A DNA stretch of 64,000 nt from JACCTH01 sp035253825 (GTDB lineage: Bacteria > Actinomycetota > Acidimicrobiia > Spongiisociales > ZC4RG35): positions 1 to 64,000 of the forward strand of contig DATFBM010000044.1 in NCBI GenBank assembly GCA_035253825.1, written 5' to 3'. Shown here in pieces: positions 46,101 to 53,608 of the stretch; positions within the stretch are counted from its first letter, which is position 1, and each line of letters opens with the position of its first letter. The notes beneath the pieces were generated by a model that was not told the DNA's origin, did not search any database, and worked only from the letters and a program-made list of their open reading frames with translations. The position numbers and the translations under genes were made by a program.

Positions 46101-48575
46101 GGCCAATGCAGCGATAACAAGAATCACCGGTGACCAGAGAGGAACGGCGGGAATGACGCAGGCGGCCAACAGGAGGGCAAACGAAGCCGGCCCGTTCAGA
46201 CTGCGACGCAGATTGTCGATCATCTTCAGGCGAGCGACGGCATCGAGGGCCCCTCTTCTTCCGAGGATCCAGGGCAGAAGTTGCCAGTCGCCCCTCACCC
46301 ACCGATGCTGGCGCTGGATCGCCACTTCGTAGTGACTGGGAAACTCCTCGAAGACCTCGACGTTGGTAACCAGGCCGGCGCGGGCGAAGCTGCCCTCGAA
46401 CAGGTCATGTGAGAGCAATGCGTTATCCGGCACCCTCCCGGCCAGGGACGCTTCGAAGGCATCGATGTCATAGATGCCCTTCCCGGCGTAGGAGCCCTCG
46501 GAGAAGAGGTCCTGGTAAACGTCACTCACCGCTGCTGCGTAGGGATCGACCCCAGCCGGCGGTGAAAATGCCTGCTGATAGAAGGAGGTGCTCTCCGTAC
46601 TGAGAAAGGGCGTCACCCTGGGCTGCAAAACCCCGTAACCATCTGTTACCCGTCCCAGGGCGGGTGAGAAAACCGGCTGATTGAGGGGATGGGCAATGGT
46701 GGCCACGAGCCGGGTGGCAGCTTCGGGAGGCAACCGAGAGTCAGCGTCGAGGGTGATGACGTAACGAACTCCTTGCGGGGGCACGGTCTCGGGCAAGAAC
46801 GTGGTGTCGGTCGCCCCGCGCAACAAGCGATTGAGCTCGTGGAGTTTTCCTCGTTTTCTCTCCCAGCCCATGTGTTGACCCTCACTGGGGTTGAAGAGCC
46901 GGTGACGCTGAAAGAGATAGAAGCGAGGTTCACCTGCCAGCGGATGCCGCTCATTGAGGCGGGCAATCCCCGACGCGGCCAAAGCGAAAAGCTCGTTGTC
47001 GGAAGCGTGGTCGGCGTTCTCGGAGTCGCGGTAGTCGGAGACAAGCGCAAATCGGAACTCACCCTCGGGATTGGCCAGGTAATGAACCTCAAGCCGGTCA
47101 ACAAGTTCGTCGACCTGTCCGGCCCGAGTCAGCATTACCGGGATGGCCACCATGGTCTTCGATTCCGCATCGGGGCCTTCGGCCAGATCGAGCGCTGGGA
47201 GCATCCCCGGTCGAACGAAGCCGGTAACAAGTCGATTGACGACACTGACAGCGAGGTCGGTGGCCGGGAAGAAGCCGATAAGGCCGACCAGCAAGGCCAG
47301 CCAAGCTCCTCCCGCCTCGAGCGTTCTGACGAATGGAACCGCCAGGAAAACCAGGGCCAGCGAAAGGATCGATCCCCAGTAGACCGCCGCTGCTGATCGC
47401 TTGAGGCCGCGGCGAAGATATTGCGTCCACGATGGCCGAAAGGCGATGGCGGATTCCAGTTCCGGGCGGCCGCGGTCTAACAAGAAGAATCCGGGATCCG
47501 CCTCCCGGCTCCGGCGCGGGCGTTGACGAGCGAGATCCGACGCCGTGCGGGCGATCTCAAGCTGGGTGTGATGCGAGCCTTTTGAAAGCTCCTCGACCAC
47601 GTGGCGATAGAGATCGCGAGTGGCAAAGCTCATGCTTTTGAAGGCGGTGCCCTCCGCGAAGGTGGCGTCGACCAGGCTCACCCTTTCGACGAATTCGGAC
47701 CACTCGAACGAGGAGATCTGGCGAAGGCTGGTGACGACGTTGCGCACGGTCACGTTTGTCGCCGCCTGCCGCTGCTGAGCTTCGGTGACGAGCTCGTCGG
47801 GGCTTTGGCCCAGACCGGCGAGATGGTCGAGCAGCCAGCTCAATCCAGCCGTGGTCTCCGGATCACGGTCGCGCAGCCGTTGCAGGAGCTGGACAGCCAT
47901 CGCTCGTGGAATTCGTTCCATCCTGCCCAGCTGCCGGAGGCCATCCTCGGGAAAGCGCCCACCAACCTCAAGGAGAGAATCGGCAATCTGATCAGCTACC
48001 CGGCGCTGGCCCCTTGCCCGGATAATGATCTCGGCGAGCCGTCGCAGGTTCTCGATCATCACCAGGCGGATGGCGATTGGCATCGCCCAAAGCTCGCCGA
48101 TGGTGAGAGGCTCTTCCTCCTGAAATGCAGCAACGAAGCGTTCGAGGGTTTGGGGCTCGAAGCGGCTGTCGTGATGGGCCACATAAGCCCATGCGATCTC
48201 GTAGATGCGTGGATAGCCGGCCAGATGGCCGTTCTCAACCTTTGGAAGTTCGCGGTAGTAAGAAGCCGGCAGGGTCTTGCGCACCGCTGCCAGCTGCGCT
48301 TCGACCAAGTGGAAGTTGTCCACCAGCCATTCCGCCGCGGGGGTGAGCATGCTCTCCTCGCGGATTGCCTGGGCGAGCTCTCGATAAGCAGCGAGGAGAA
48401 CCTGACCGTTTTCCGTCAGGCGCCTCGAGATCAGGCGGAACCTTCCTGGCGCCGCGCTCAGCTCCTGGGTCTTGGCGAGGCTGCGGGCATGTTCTTCCAG
48501 CCTCTCGACGCTGAATAGCTCCGCACGGATCGGTTCTCCGGCCGGCTCGGCCGGCGATTCCCATGGCCAGCGCAC
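40176..48575 (-). CDS. Cyclic beta-1,2-glucan synthase-like protein (NdvB/ChvB family)
   Basis: A 2,799-residue membrane enzyme, matching the size and order of NdvB/Cgs. An N-terminal cytoplasmic region (about 1-390) precedes membrane segments near 400-460. A GT84 glycosyltransferase has YVITLDADSRLPPEAA near residue 605 and QRQHRWVRGDWQ near 755. More membrane segments lie near 795-840 and 910-945. Two glucoamylase-like/carbohydrate-binding regions follow, and a C-terminal GH94 phosphorylase module contains GSGDWNDGFNRVG near 2,480. In rhizobia and Brucella the protein initiates, elongates, cyclises and length-controls beta-1,2-glucan. No exporter (NdvA/ChvA) is in the window. Starts at GTG and continues intact for 8.4 kb, so it is probably functional. 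Confidence 0.92.
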   Translation of the reverse strand: MRWPWESPAEPAGEPIRAELFSVERLEEHARSLAKTQELSAAPGRFRLISRRLTENGQVLLAAYRELAQAIREESMLTPAAEWLVDNFHLVEAQLAAVRKTLPASYYRELPKVENGHLAGYPRIYEIAWAYVAHHDSRFEPQTLERFVAAFQEEEPLTIGELWAMPIAIRLVMIENLRRLAEIIIRARGQRRVADQIADSLLEVGGRFPEDGLRQLGRMERIPRAMAVQLLQRLRDRDPETTAGLSWLLDHLAGLGQSPDELVTEAQQRQAATNVTVRNVVTSLRQISSFEWSEFVERVSLVDATFAEGTAFKSMSFATRDLYRHVVEELSKGSHHTQLEIARTASDLARQRPRRSREADPGFFLLDRGRPELESAIAFRPSWTQYLRRGLKRSAAAVYWGSILSLALVFLAVPFVRTLEAGGAWLALLVGLIGFFPATDLAVSVVNRLVTGFVRPGMLPALDLAEGPDAESKTMVAIPVMLTRAGQVDELVDRLEVHYLANPEGEFRFALVSDYRDSENADHASDNELFALAASGIARLNERHPLAGEPRFYLFQRHRLFNPSEGQHMGWERKRGKLHELNRLLRGATDTTFLPETVPPQGVRYVITLDADSRLPPEAATRLVATIAHPLNQPVFSPALGRVTDGYGVLQPRVTPFLSTESTSFYQQAFSPPAGVDPYAAAVSDVYQDLFSEGSYAGKGIYDIDAFEASLAGRVPDNALLSHDLFEGSFARAGLVTNVEVFEEFPSHYEVAIQRQHRWVRGDWQLLPWILGRRGALDAVARLKMIDNLRRSLNGPASFALLLAACVIPAVPLWSPVILVIAALAFPAMLPLLERLVPRRTTTPGAIRFQRWLEDTGRVLGRIGLQISFLAYQALVMADAILTTLWRMLVSKRHLLRWMTSEEAERRFGLELAEFQKRMAPPALLGLAAIAAAALAKPVALWVATPLAAAWVAAPYLAHEASKTRRPAPTAPLEVSEVEAFRLLARKTWSYFERFVTAEDNYLPPDNFQEEPAAIAHRTSPTNLGLYLLSVLSAREFGWIGTVEAITRWEQTMAAMFRLERHGGHFLNWYDTRTLEPLHPRYISSVDSGNLAGHLLALSQGCLRLVGRPSDLALEVRDLALLIRQTADQMVDRLDTEFVSPRDLDQALIDLLAASESDSNRLVTVAAAADNVVDIVQTLGAGIETGELLEWATALQRLVDSHELDQDVSAEEIGTRLHSISAWAVEMATGMDFGFLMDQQNKLLSVGYRLSDGALDQSHYDLLASEARLASFIGIAKGDLPPSHWFLLNRSMTPVGADAALISWSGSMFEYLMPLLVMDSPTDSVLDMTYRAVVRRQIEYGRERGVPWGISEAAFAARDLQLTYQYSAFGVPGLGFERGLSEDLVVAPYASMLAAMIDPRRALQNLERLATMGALGRYGFYESVDFTPSRVPEDEEWVTVKAHMGHHQAMSIIALANVVFGGVIRQLFHTDPAVRAAELLLHERVPRDVEVARPRAEEVALAAHPRTEAEGAVRHLGLPNGAIPETHLLSNGRYSVMITDSGSGYSKLGGVAVTRWREDLTLDNYGTFIFIRDDLSDAIWSAGYQPIRVNPQSYQVEFSEGKAEISRRDGTLRSTLEVVVSAEDEVEVRRLTLTNLDNASREVEVTSYAELVLAPQSSDDSHPAFSNLFVQTEAVGSHDALLAHRRPRAAGDETYWAGQVVAIKGEVVGGLQFETDRARFLGRGRRIHEAAALDRPLSNSVGRVLDPVLSLRRRVRVPPGETVHLTFSTVMATSRAEALDLVDKFSDPGAFEQSLTGSWTQAQVRLHHLGVTPEQAHLFQQLAQRLIYVDPSMRAPSATLAAAIGGQPALWRHSISGDLPVVLLRIDQPEDRGIVRDLLRAQEYWRAKGLAADLVIINEKPGSYVADLHATIEEVVRTTGRGIGPEPDGGVFLFRGDLLDAADRKLLQATARAIVLSHHGTLADQLARRPRPPVAATSRRKAPPTPSPGGPQPRIDLEFRNGLGGFSEGASEYVVILGEGQWTPAPWINVIANDNAGFVISESGAGFTWAGNSRENQLTPWSNDPVSDPPGETIYIRDDETGELWGPTALPIRHHGSTYVVRHGPGFSEFDHTSFGIRSRLRMTVPLDDPVKISTLRLQNRSGRRRRLTLTAYVEWVLGPTRVGQRFHIFSERDTSTGALIARNPWNADFGSRVAFADFGAEVGPWTTDRTEFLGRHGSLERPAALERRRGLSGRSGTGFDPCAVLQRQVVIPPGDEIEVVFLLGQGTDAAHASALVEQYRSVPQAQVDEAVRTRWSDVLGALQVRTPDRSFDIMINQWLLYQAMACRVLGRSAFYQAGGAYGFRDQLQDVMALAVPMRETTRAHLLRAASRQFEEGDVQHWWHEPSGKGVRTRISDDYLWLPYAVGHYIEVTGDLDLLAEEVPYLTGPELEPDEDEAYFTPEISSRTGTMFDHCRRALDRARQRLGPNGLPLIGSGDWNDGFNRVGIEGRGESVWLGWFLDANLRRMAELADLVGKSRVALSWRRSAEQIRSHLEAVAWDGDWYLRAFFDDGTPLGSSANPECRIDSIAQSWSVMHGGGQPERAGRAMSAVEEYLVRRGDGLVLLFTPPFDRWDVDPGYIKGYLSGIRENGGQYTHAAIWAIIAFATLGQGDRAGELFGILNPINHASTRAGVHRYRVEPYVAAADIYSEAPHVGRGGWTWYTGAAGWMYRAGVESILGFRLRGQSLLIDPCIPRAWRGFEINFRYHSSQYEIRVENPEGATRGIKSLWLDEVEQPPDSEIGLTDDGQRHVARVILGE

Positions 48576-48620
48576 GAAACTCAGAATAAGGGGGCTACCG
48601 CCCGGTCCTAACGTGGGTCG

Positions 48621-49040
48621 ATGGACGCGGCCATCAAAGCGGCCCTAGATCGGGGCGGAATCGTCGACATCAGCACGGTCGGGGCCCGAACGGGGAAGAA
48701 CAGGCGGATCGAGATCTATCTGCATCAATTCGATGGCCGCTACTACATCACCGGACGGCCCGGGCGTCGACGAGACTGGCTCGCCAATCTCATCGCCAAC
48801 CCGCATTTCACGGTGCACTTAAAACGCGGATTACTGGCGGACGTTCCTGCCGTGGCGGCGGAGATCACCGACCCGGTTGAGCGCGAGCGCGTTATCTACC
48901 GCGCCCGAACGGAGAGCTGGAACGCGAGCCCCGATGATGCCCGAAAGGACATGGACTTCTGGGTGAAGACGTCTCCGCTGGTCGTCCTGGAGCCGACCGG
49001 ACTAGGCGATGCCCACCGCCCGGAGGCCGACTTCCAGTAA
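48621..49040 (+). CDS. Nitroreductase-family deazaflavin (F420)-dependent oxidoreductase
   Basis: A 139-residue split-barrel protein of the Ddn/DUF385 group. The family core is STVGARTGKNRRIEIYLHQF, YYITGRPGRRRDWLANLIAN and PHFTVHLKRGLLADV. These enzymes use reduced cofactor F420 to reduce diverse substrates, and are largely found in F420-producing Actinomycetota. It is one of two plus-strand genes, divergent from the glucan synthase (45 nt between starts), and its 3' end overlaps the aroB end by 39 nt. Confidence 0.9.
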   Translation: MDAAIKAALDRGGIVDISTVGARTGKNRRIEIYLHQFDGRYYITGRPGRRRDWLANLIANPHFTVHLKRGLLADVPAVAAEITDPVERERVIYRARTESWNASPDDARKDMDFWVKTSPLVVLEPTGLGDAHRPEADFQ

Positions 49041-50030
49041 ATCGGAGCTGACCGCTTCCACCACCGGGGATCCCGGAGCTTTGAGGAGGACCATTCTGAC
49101 TCCGGCGTTGGATCGCTTCTTGTCGCGAGCGATCAGCTCCAAGGCCGAGTCGAGGGAAACTCCCGCGGCCGCCACTGGCAGTCCGAGCCTGAAGATCGTC
49201 TCGATGAGTTGGCGATGGTCAAAGCCAAAGCGGGCGTTGGAAACGGTCGCCGCCGCCACCATCCCCACCGCCACCGCCAGGCCGTGGGGCATGGGAGCGA
49301 GGATCTCCACGGCATGCCCCACCGTGTGACCGAAATTGAGAATCGCCCGCCGATCGCTTTCGCGGAAGTCAGCCTCGACCGTGGCCGCCTTCACCTTTAC
49401 CGCCCGCTCTACCACCTCGCCGAGCGACAGGTCCTGACCGCTCGAAGCCAACATTTCGACCAAGTATGGGTCGCCGACATATCCGGCCTTCAAGGCCTCC
49501 GCCAACCCTTCCAGGCGCAGGGAGGGCGGCAGCGTTTCCAGAAGGTCGAGGTTGATGAGGACTCGGCTGGGGAGGTGAAAGGAACCGATCAGGTTCTTGC
49601 CGGCGAAGTTGATTCCGGTCTTGCCCCCGATGGCCGCATCGACCGCCCCCAACAGAGTCGTTGGGTAAAAGACCGCTTCGATACCGCGAAGCCAGGTGGC
49701 GGCAACAAATCCGGCCAAGTCGGTGGCAGCCCCTCCGCCCACGGCGAGGATCGTGTCGTGACGGCCAAGGCCGAGTTCGGCCAGCCATTCGTAGACGCGG
49801 CTCACGACGATGAGTGATTTCGCCTCCTCCCGGTCGGGAAGCACAAACTGATCGGTGGCCCCGCTTCGGGCCGCGGCATCAGCAGCCGGCCGTGAGGCTC
49901 CAGGCGAGAGCAATACCACCGTTCGTTCCCGCGTCTCTCTCGGTGGCAAGAGGGGCTCGGGAAGTCCGTGGCCGATGATGATCTCTGAGGCCTGCTCGGC
50001 AACCGTGGGCGTGATCGTCAGTCGTGCCAC
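49002..50030 (-). CDS. aroB: 3-dehydroquinate synthase
   Basis: A 342-residue NAD- and zinc-dependent enzyme of the shikimate pathway, step two. It has AVGGGAATDLAGFVAATWLRG, PTTLLGAVDAAIGGKTGIN and the metal-binding ILNFGHTVGHAVE. Two positions of the usual GGGVxxD motif differ (GGGAATD), a mild variation. The start overlaps aroK by 13 nt, and the 3' end is antisense to the F420-type gene. Confidence 0.97.
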   Translation of the reverse strand: MARLTITPTVAEQASEIIIGHGLPEPLLPPRETRERTVVLLSPGASRPAADAAARSGATDQFVLPDREEAKSLIVVSRVYEWLAELGLGRHDTILAVGGGAATDLAGFVAATWLRGIEAVFYPTTLLGAVDAAIGGKTGINFAGKNLIGSFHLPSRVLINLDLLETLPPSLRLEGLAEALKAGYVGDPYLVEMLASSGQDLSLGEVVERAVKVKAATVEADFRESDRRAILNFGHTVGHAVEILAPMPHGLAVAVGMVAAATVSNARFGFDHRQLIETIFRLGLPVAAAGVSLDSALELIARDKKRSNAGVRMVLLKAPGSPVVEAVSSDLLEVGLRAVGIA

Positions 50031-50530
50031 AGCGCCTCCACCAGGTCGGCCGCTTCTACCGGAGACAGCAAGTCGGTGCTGATGGCGAAGTCGGCAGCGG
50101 CTCTATACGCCTCCTGGCGGTCGTTGAGAATTCCTCGGAGCGACGCTTCGACGTCGTCGTCGAAGATCAGGGGTCGATTGGTCCCCTTGCTCTCGGCGGC
50201 GATGCGAGCAGCCAGCGTCGCCGGCTCGGCCTGGAGCCAGAAGATCAGCCCGGTGCGCCGCATCGTGTCCACGTTCTGAGATCGCAGCACTGCCCCTCCC
50301 CCGGTGGCCACCACGGCACCGGGATGGGACGAAACCAACGCCACCGCTTCAGATTCCCGGATTCTGAATCCTGCCTCGCCCTCGGTGGCGAAAAGCTCGG
50401 TGATATCGCGGCCGGAGGCCTCCATCACTACGTCGTCGGTATCGATGAAGTTCCAGCCTTTGCGCTCGGCAATGATCTTTCCCAGGGTCGACTTGCCCGC
50501 CCCCATCATCCCAATCAGCCAGAGAGGCAT
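50018..50530 (-). CDS. aroK: Shikimate kinase
   Basis: A 170-residue P-loop kinase phosphorylating shikimate. The Walker A is GMMGAGKST (7-15); the shikimate-binding Asp is in FIDTDDVV. GEAGFRIRESEA, ATGGGAVL and the lid-region KGTNRPL follow. It lies between aroC (3-nt gap) and aroB, with which it overlaps. Confidence 0.98.
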   Translation of the reverse strand: MPLWLIGMMGAGKSTLGKIIAERKGWNFIDTDDVVMEASGRDITELFATEGEAGFRIRESEAVALVSSHPGAVVATGGGAVLRSQNVDTMRRTGLIFWLQAEPATLAARIAAESKGTNRPLIFDDDVEASLRGILNDRQEAYRAAADFAISTDLLSPVEAADLVEALWHD

Positions 50531-50533
50531 GGG

Positions 50534-51703
50534 TTAGAACGCGGCGAGGCGGGATTTGTGGCTAAGCGCCGCGGCGCGAAAGTCATCCACGGTGTCCCCC
50601 CCGAAAACTCGTTGGCATTCCTGCGCCAGGACGATCGCAACCATCTGCTCAGCGACGACTCCCGCCGCCGGTACAGCACAGGTGTCGGATCGCTCATAGA
50701 AGGCGCGTTCGGATTGGCGACTGACGACATCCACGGTCTCCAGCCCCTTCAGCACAGTCGAAATGGGCTTCATCGCCGCCCGCACTCTGAGCAGCCCCCC
50801 GACCGTCATTCCTCCCTCGGTACCGCCGGCGCGGTTGGTCCTGCGCTTGAATCCCTCGTCGTAATAGATCTCGTCATGGGCCTCGGTGCCGCGGCGGCGA
50901 GCGGTTTCCAGCCCATCCCCGATCTCGACTGCCTTGATGGCGTGTATGGACATCAGGGCCCCGGCCAGCAAGCCATCGATTCGTCGGTCCCAATGGACAT
51001 GACTACCAAGCCCGGCAGGGGTGTTGTAGGCCAGAACCTCGACCACGCCCCCGACCGTATCGCGGTCGGCTCTGGCAGCTTCGATCTCACCGATCATGGC
51101 GGCGCCGGCTTCGGGGTTGAAACAGCGAACCTCCGAGGCGTCGATTTGCTCCAGGTCCGACGGGATAGGCAGTGGCGACTTAGGGGCGGTCACCTTGCCG
51201 ATTGCCACTACGTGGGAAAGGACTTCGACCTCGATGGTTCGGAGAAGCTGTTTGGCCAGGTAGCCCACCACGGTGCGGGCGGCGGTCTCGCGGGCTGAGG
51301 CTCGTTCGAGGATGTCGCGAGCGTCCCGACGGTCGTACTTCATCATTCCCGCCAGATCGGCGTGTCCCGGTCGCGGGGCTGTCAGCTTCCGGCCGGTCTG
51401 GGTGTCCTCTTCGGGCTCCTCTTGCGGCTCGGGGCTCATGGCCCGCTGCCATCGGGGCCATTCGGTGTTGCGGATGATCACGGCCACCGGCGAGCCCAGA
51501 GTGGCGCCGTGTCGCACTCCGGCCAGAACCTCGAGCTCGTCCTTTTCAAGTTTCATGCGGGGACCGCGGCCGAACCCCAATCGCCGCCGCGCTAGTTCAT
51601 GCTGGAGACCTTCGATGTCCACCTCGAGGCCAGCCGGCAGTCCCTCGATGGTGGCCACCAGGCCCGGGCCGTGTGATTCGCCAGCGGTCAGAAACCGGAG
51701 CAC
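50534..51703 (-). CDS. aroC: Chorismate synthase
   Basis: A 389-residue FMN-dependent lyase giving chorismate. It begins MLRFLTAGESHGPGLVATIE, then GRGPRMKLEKDELEVLAGVR, RPGHADLAGMMKY and RASARETAARTVVG, with AGGTEGGMTVG near the C-terminal third. It lacks the bifunctional flavin-reductase domain. Complete; first of the aroC-aroK-aroB block. Confidence 0.98.
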   Translation of the reverse strand: MLRFLTAGESHGPGLVATIEGLPAGLEVDIEGLQHELARRRLGFGRGPRMKLEKDELEVLAGVRHGATLGSPVAVIIRNTEWPRWQRAMSPEPQEEPEEDTQTGRKLTAPRPGHADLAGMMKYDRRDARDILERASARETAARTVVGYLAKQLLRTIEVEVLSHVVAIGKVTAPKSPLPIPSDLEQIDASEVRCFNPEAGAAMIGEIEAARADRDTVGGVVEVLAYNTPAGLGSHVHWDRRIDGLLAGALMSIHAIKAVEIGDGLETARRRGTEAHDEIYYDEGFKRRTNRAGGTEGGMTVGGLLRVRAAMKPISTVLKGLETVDVVSRQSERAFYERSDTCAVPAAGVVAEQMVAIVLAQECQRVFGGDTVDDFRAAALSHKSRLAAF

Positions 51704-51743
51704 CCGGCGATGGTAGAGATACCGGGTCTTGGTGCCGGAAGGA

Positions 51744-52421
51744 TCAGCTCAAGATGAAGGGAGTGGAAATGATCGCTGTCCATGTTCCAAAGATGAGTGG
51801 AGGCCCGTAAGGAATGGCGGTCTTCCGGCTCCTGCCCATCGCCAGCAGGATCAGGGCCGGGATCCCTCCGAGGAGCGAGGTGATGAAAAGGGAGTAGGCG
51901 AGGGTGCGATAGGAATGGAAGCCGGCGAAGAAACCGAGCAGGAGCGCGAGCTTGACGTCACCAAATCCAAAACCCTCGCCCCGGGCTGCCAGATACACGA
52001 GAAGGAGGAGGGTGAAATAGCCGACCGCCCCGATGAAGGCCGGTCGCAACGACAGGGCTCGGCCTTCGATGATCGCCGCTCCCATCAGCAGCAGCATGGC
52101 GATGGTTCCCCCGGGGTAGAGGAGGCGATTGGGAATCCGGAAGTGGTCGAGGTCGGTGACCACCAGCATGGCGGTCAGTGAGACCATCACCAGATGGGCG
52201 GCCAGAACCGGGGTAAGCCCGAATGTGTTCGCCATCCCCCAGTATGCGAGCCCGACCAGGAGCGACGTTCCGAGCTCCCGCCATCGCCAGCCTCGCACCA
52301 TGGCTTGAAGCCGGCCACTCCCTGCTGCCGTTCTGAATGGGCGATCGGCGCCGACCGCCACCGCCCAGCGATGGAGCACTGGGCCCTGGAGGAGTCCGAG
52401 CGCCGCGATCAGGAGAATCAC
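51744..52421 (-). CDS. Type IV prepilin peptidase (A24), short form
   Basis: A 225-residue integral membrane aspartyl protease that cleaves type IV pilin-like leader peptides. The two catalytic aspartates are in VVTDLDHFRIPNRLL and the GxGD segment GEGFGFGDVKLALLLG. About seven hydrophobic segments are visible. The N-terminal cytoplasmic methyltransferase loop with paired cysteines of full PilD is absent, so it may only cleave and not N-methylate. Placed among aro genes, as is seen in several Actinomycetota, next to a DUF4388 protein. Confidence 0.9.
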   Translation of the reverse strand: MILLIAALGLLQGPVLHRWAVAVGADRPFRTAAGSGRLQAMVRGWRWRELGTSLLVGLAYWGMANTFGLTPVLAAHLVMVSLTAMLVVTDLDHFRIPNRLLYPGGTIAMLLLMGAAIIEGRALSLRPAFIGAVGYFTLLLLVYLAARGEGFGFGDVKLALLLGFFAGFHSYRTLAYSLFITSLLGGIPALILLAMGRSRKTAIPYGPPLIFGTWTAIISTPFILS

Positions 52422-52461
52422 GGAGCGAGACCTTACGGTCGGAAGGGACTGGCGGTAGCGC

Positions 52462-53538
52462 TTAGTCGTCGAGACCGACGGAGGACATCCGACGCCGCTT
52501 GAGGAACCCGTGGGAGGGAACCTGGCTGGCCCCGCCCTGACCCTCGGGGTTCTCGTTCAGCTGGGAGAAGACCCGATCCAAGAAGGAGTCGGAGCCGGCG
52601 GGCGTCTCGTCTTCGCCTTCCTCGGAGTCGGCGGGAGTTTCGTCGGCGGCCGGCTCAGCCGGGACGGCCTCGGCCCACCAGCTGCGATTGAAGTCGGCTT
52701 CCTTGGGCTCGGGCCGGGCGGGTTCGGGCTCGGCCTCGCTGTAGGAAGGCTGATACGAGGGTTCCGGTTCGACCGGCTCTGACGGCGGTTCGGAGGGCTC
52801 GGAGGGCATCGAGGTCTCATAGCCGGCGTAGGAATAGCTGCGACCCGGGGGGGCGGTGGCAGGCTCGGGAGCGCGCACCGCCTCGACCAGTCCCGCCCGA
52901 ACGAGGGCGGCCAGGTCCTTGGCGGTTCGGAAGCGACTGGCACCCAGGCGGTCGGCGAGGGCACGAATGGATGAGGTGCCATCGAAATTGGCAACCAGCT
53001 TCCAGGTGTTGGGGGCGAGGGTGACGGGTTCGTTGTTGGGTGCCTCACCGACGATTCGGACGCTTTCGTCGATCGTGGGGATCACCGACTCGATGTCGGC
53101 CCACTCCACTGCTCGCCGGTCGGCTTCGGAAATGCACATCTCGACGTCGAAGGCCTGCTCGCTGCGGTAGCGAGGAGCCACGTCCACGTTGAATACAAAC
53201 TGGCCCCGGCCGGGCTTGCGGATGCGATAGAGGCTCTCGATCACTTCTTCCCGGAAGAAGTCGGAGAGTCCGGAGGGAGCGGTTGAATCCGACAGCGAAC
53301 GGCCACCCACCTCGGCCGCCCGGACGGCGTCCTCACTGACCACCTTGGAGTTGATGAGCTGACGGCGAAGATCTTCGTCGCTGCCAATGGTGGCAAACGT
53401 CACCGATCCGCCGTTTAGGAAAACGCGACCGTGGAGGTCGGGAGCGTCAACTCGCAAGCAGCCGCTCTTGTAGGAACGCGCTAGCAAGCGGAGAACTTCC
53501 TCCAAGGGGAAAACATCAATGTGCCCAGTCAACGACAT
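52462..53538 (-). CDS. DUF4388 (PATAN-like) domain protein with Pro/Glu-rich tail
   Basis: A 358-residue protein behind an AAGGAAGG ribosome binding site. Residues 1-110 match DUF4388: LTGHIDVFPLEEVLRLLARS, SGCLRVDAPDLHGRVFLNGG and FFREEVIESLYRIRKPGRGQFVF. Residues 165-225 form a helical, winged-helix-like segment (SSIRALADRLGASRFRTAKD). Residues 230-330 are low-complexity, rich in Pro, Glu and Ser (for example EPSEPPSEPVEPEP). A short conserved-looking tail, HGFLKRRRMSSVGLDD, ends the protein. DUF4388 proteins are often tied to two-component or motility signalling. Adjacency to a prepilin peptidase suggests pilus regulation; this is inference. Confidence 0.85.
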   Translation of the reverse strand: MSLTGHIDVFPLEEVLRLLARSYKSGCLRVDAPDLHGRVFLNGGSVTFATIGSDEDLRRQLINSKVVSEDAVRAAEVGGRSLSDSTAPSGLSDFFREEVIESLYRIRKPGRGQFVFNVDVAPRYRSEQAFDVEMCISEADRRAVEWADIESVIPTIDESVRIVGEAPNNEPVTLAPNTWKLVANFDGTSSIRALADRLGASRFRTAKDLAALVRAGLVEAVRAPEPATAPPGRSYSYAGYETSMPSEPSEPPSEPVEPEPSYQPSYSEAEPEPARPEPKEADFNRSWWAEAVPAEPAADETPADSEEGEDETPAGSDSFLDRVFSQLNENPEGQGGASQVPSHGFLKRRRMSSVGLDD

Positions 53539-53608
53539 TTCGCCAAACCTTCCTTCGCGGCGTTTTTCCAGTATTCGCCACTGAATTCGGCCCCCAGAAC
53601 CGATTGCT

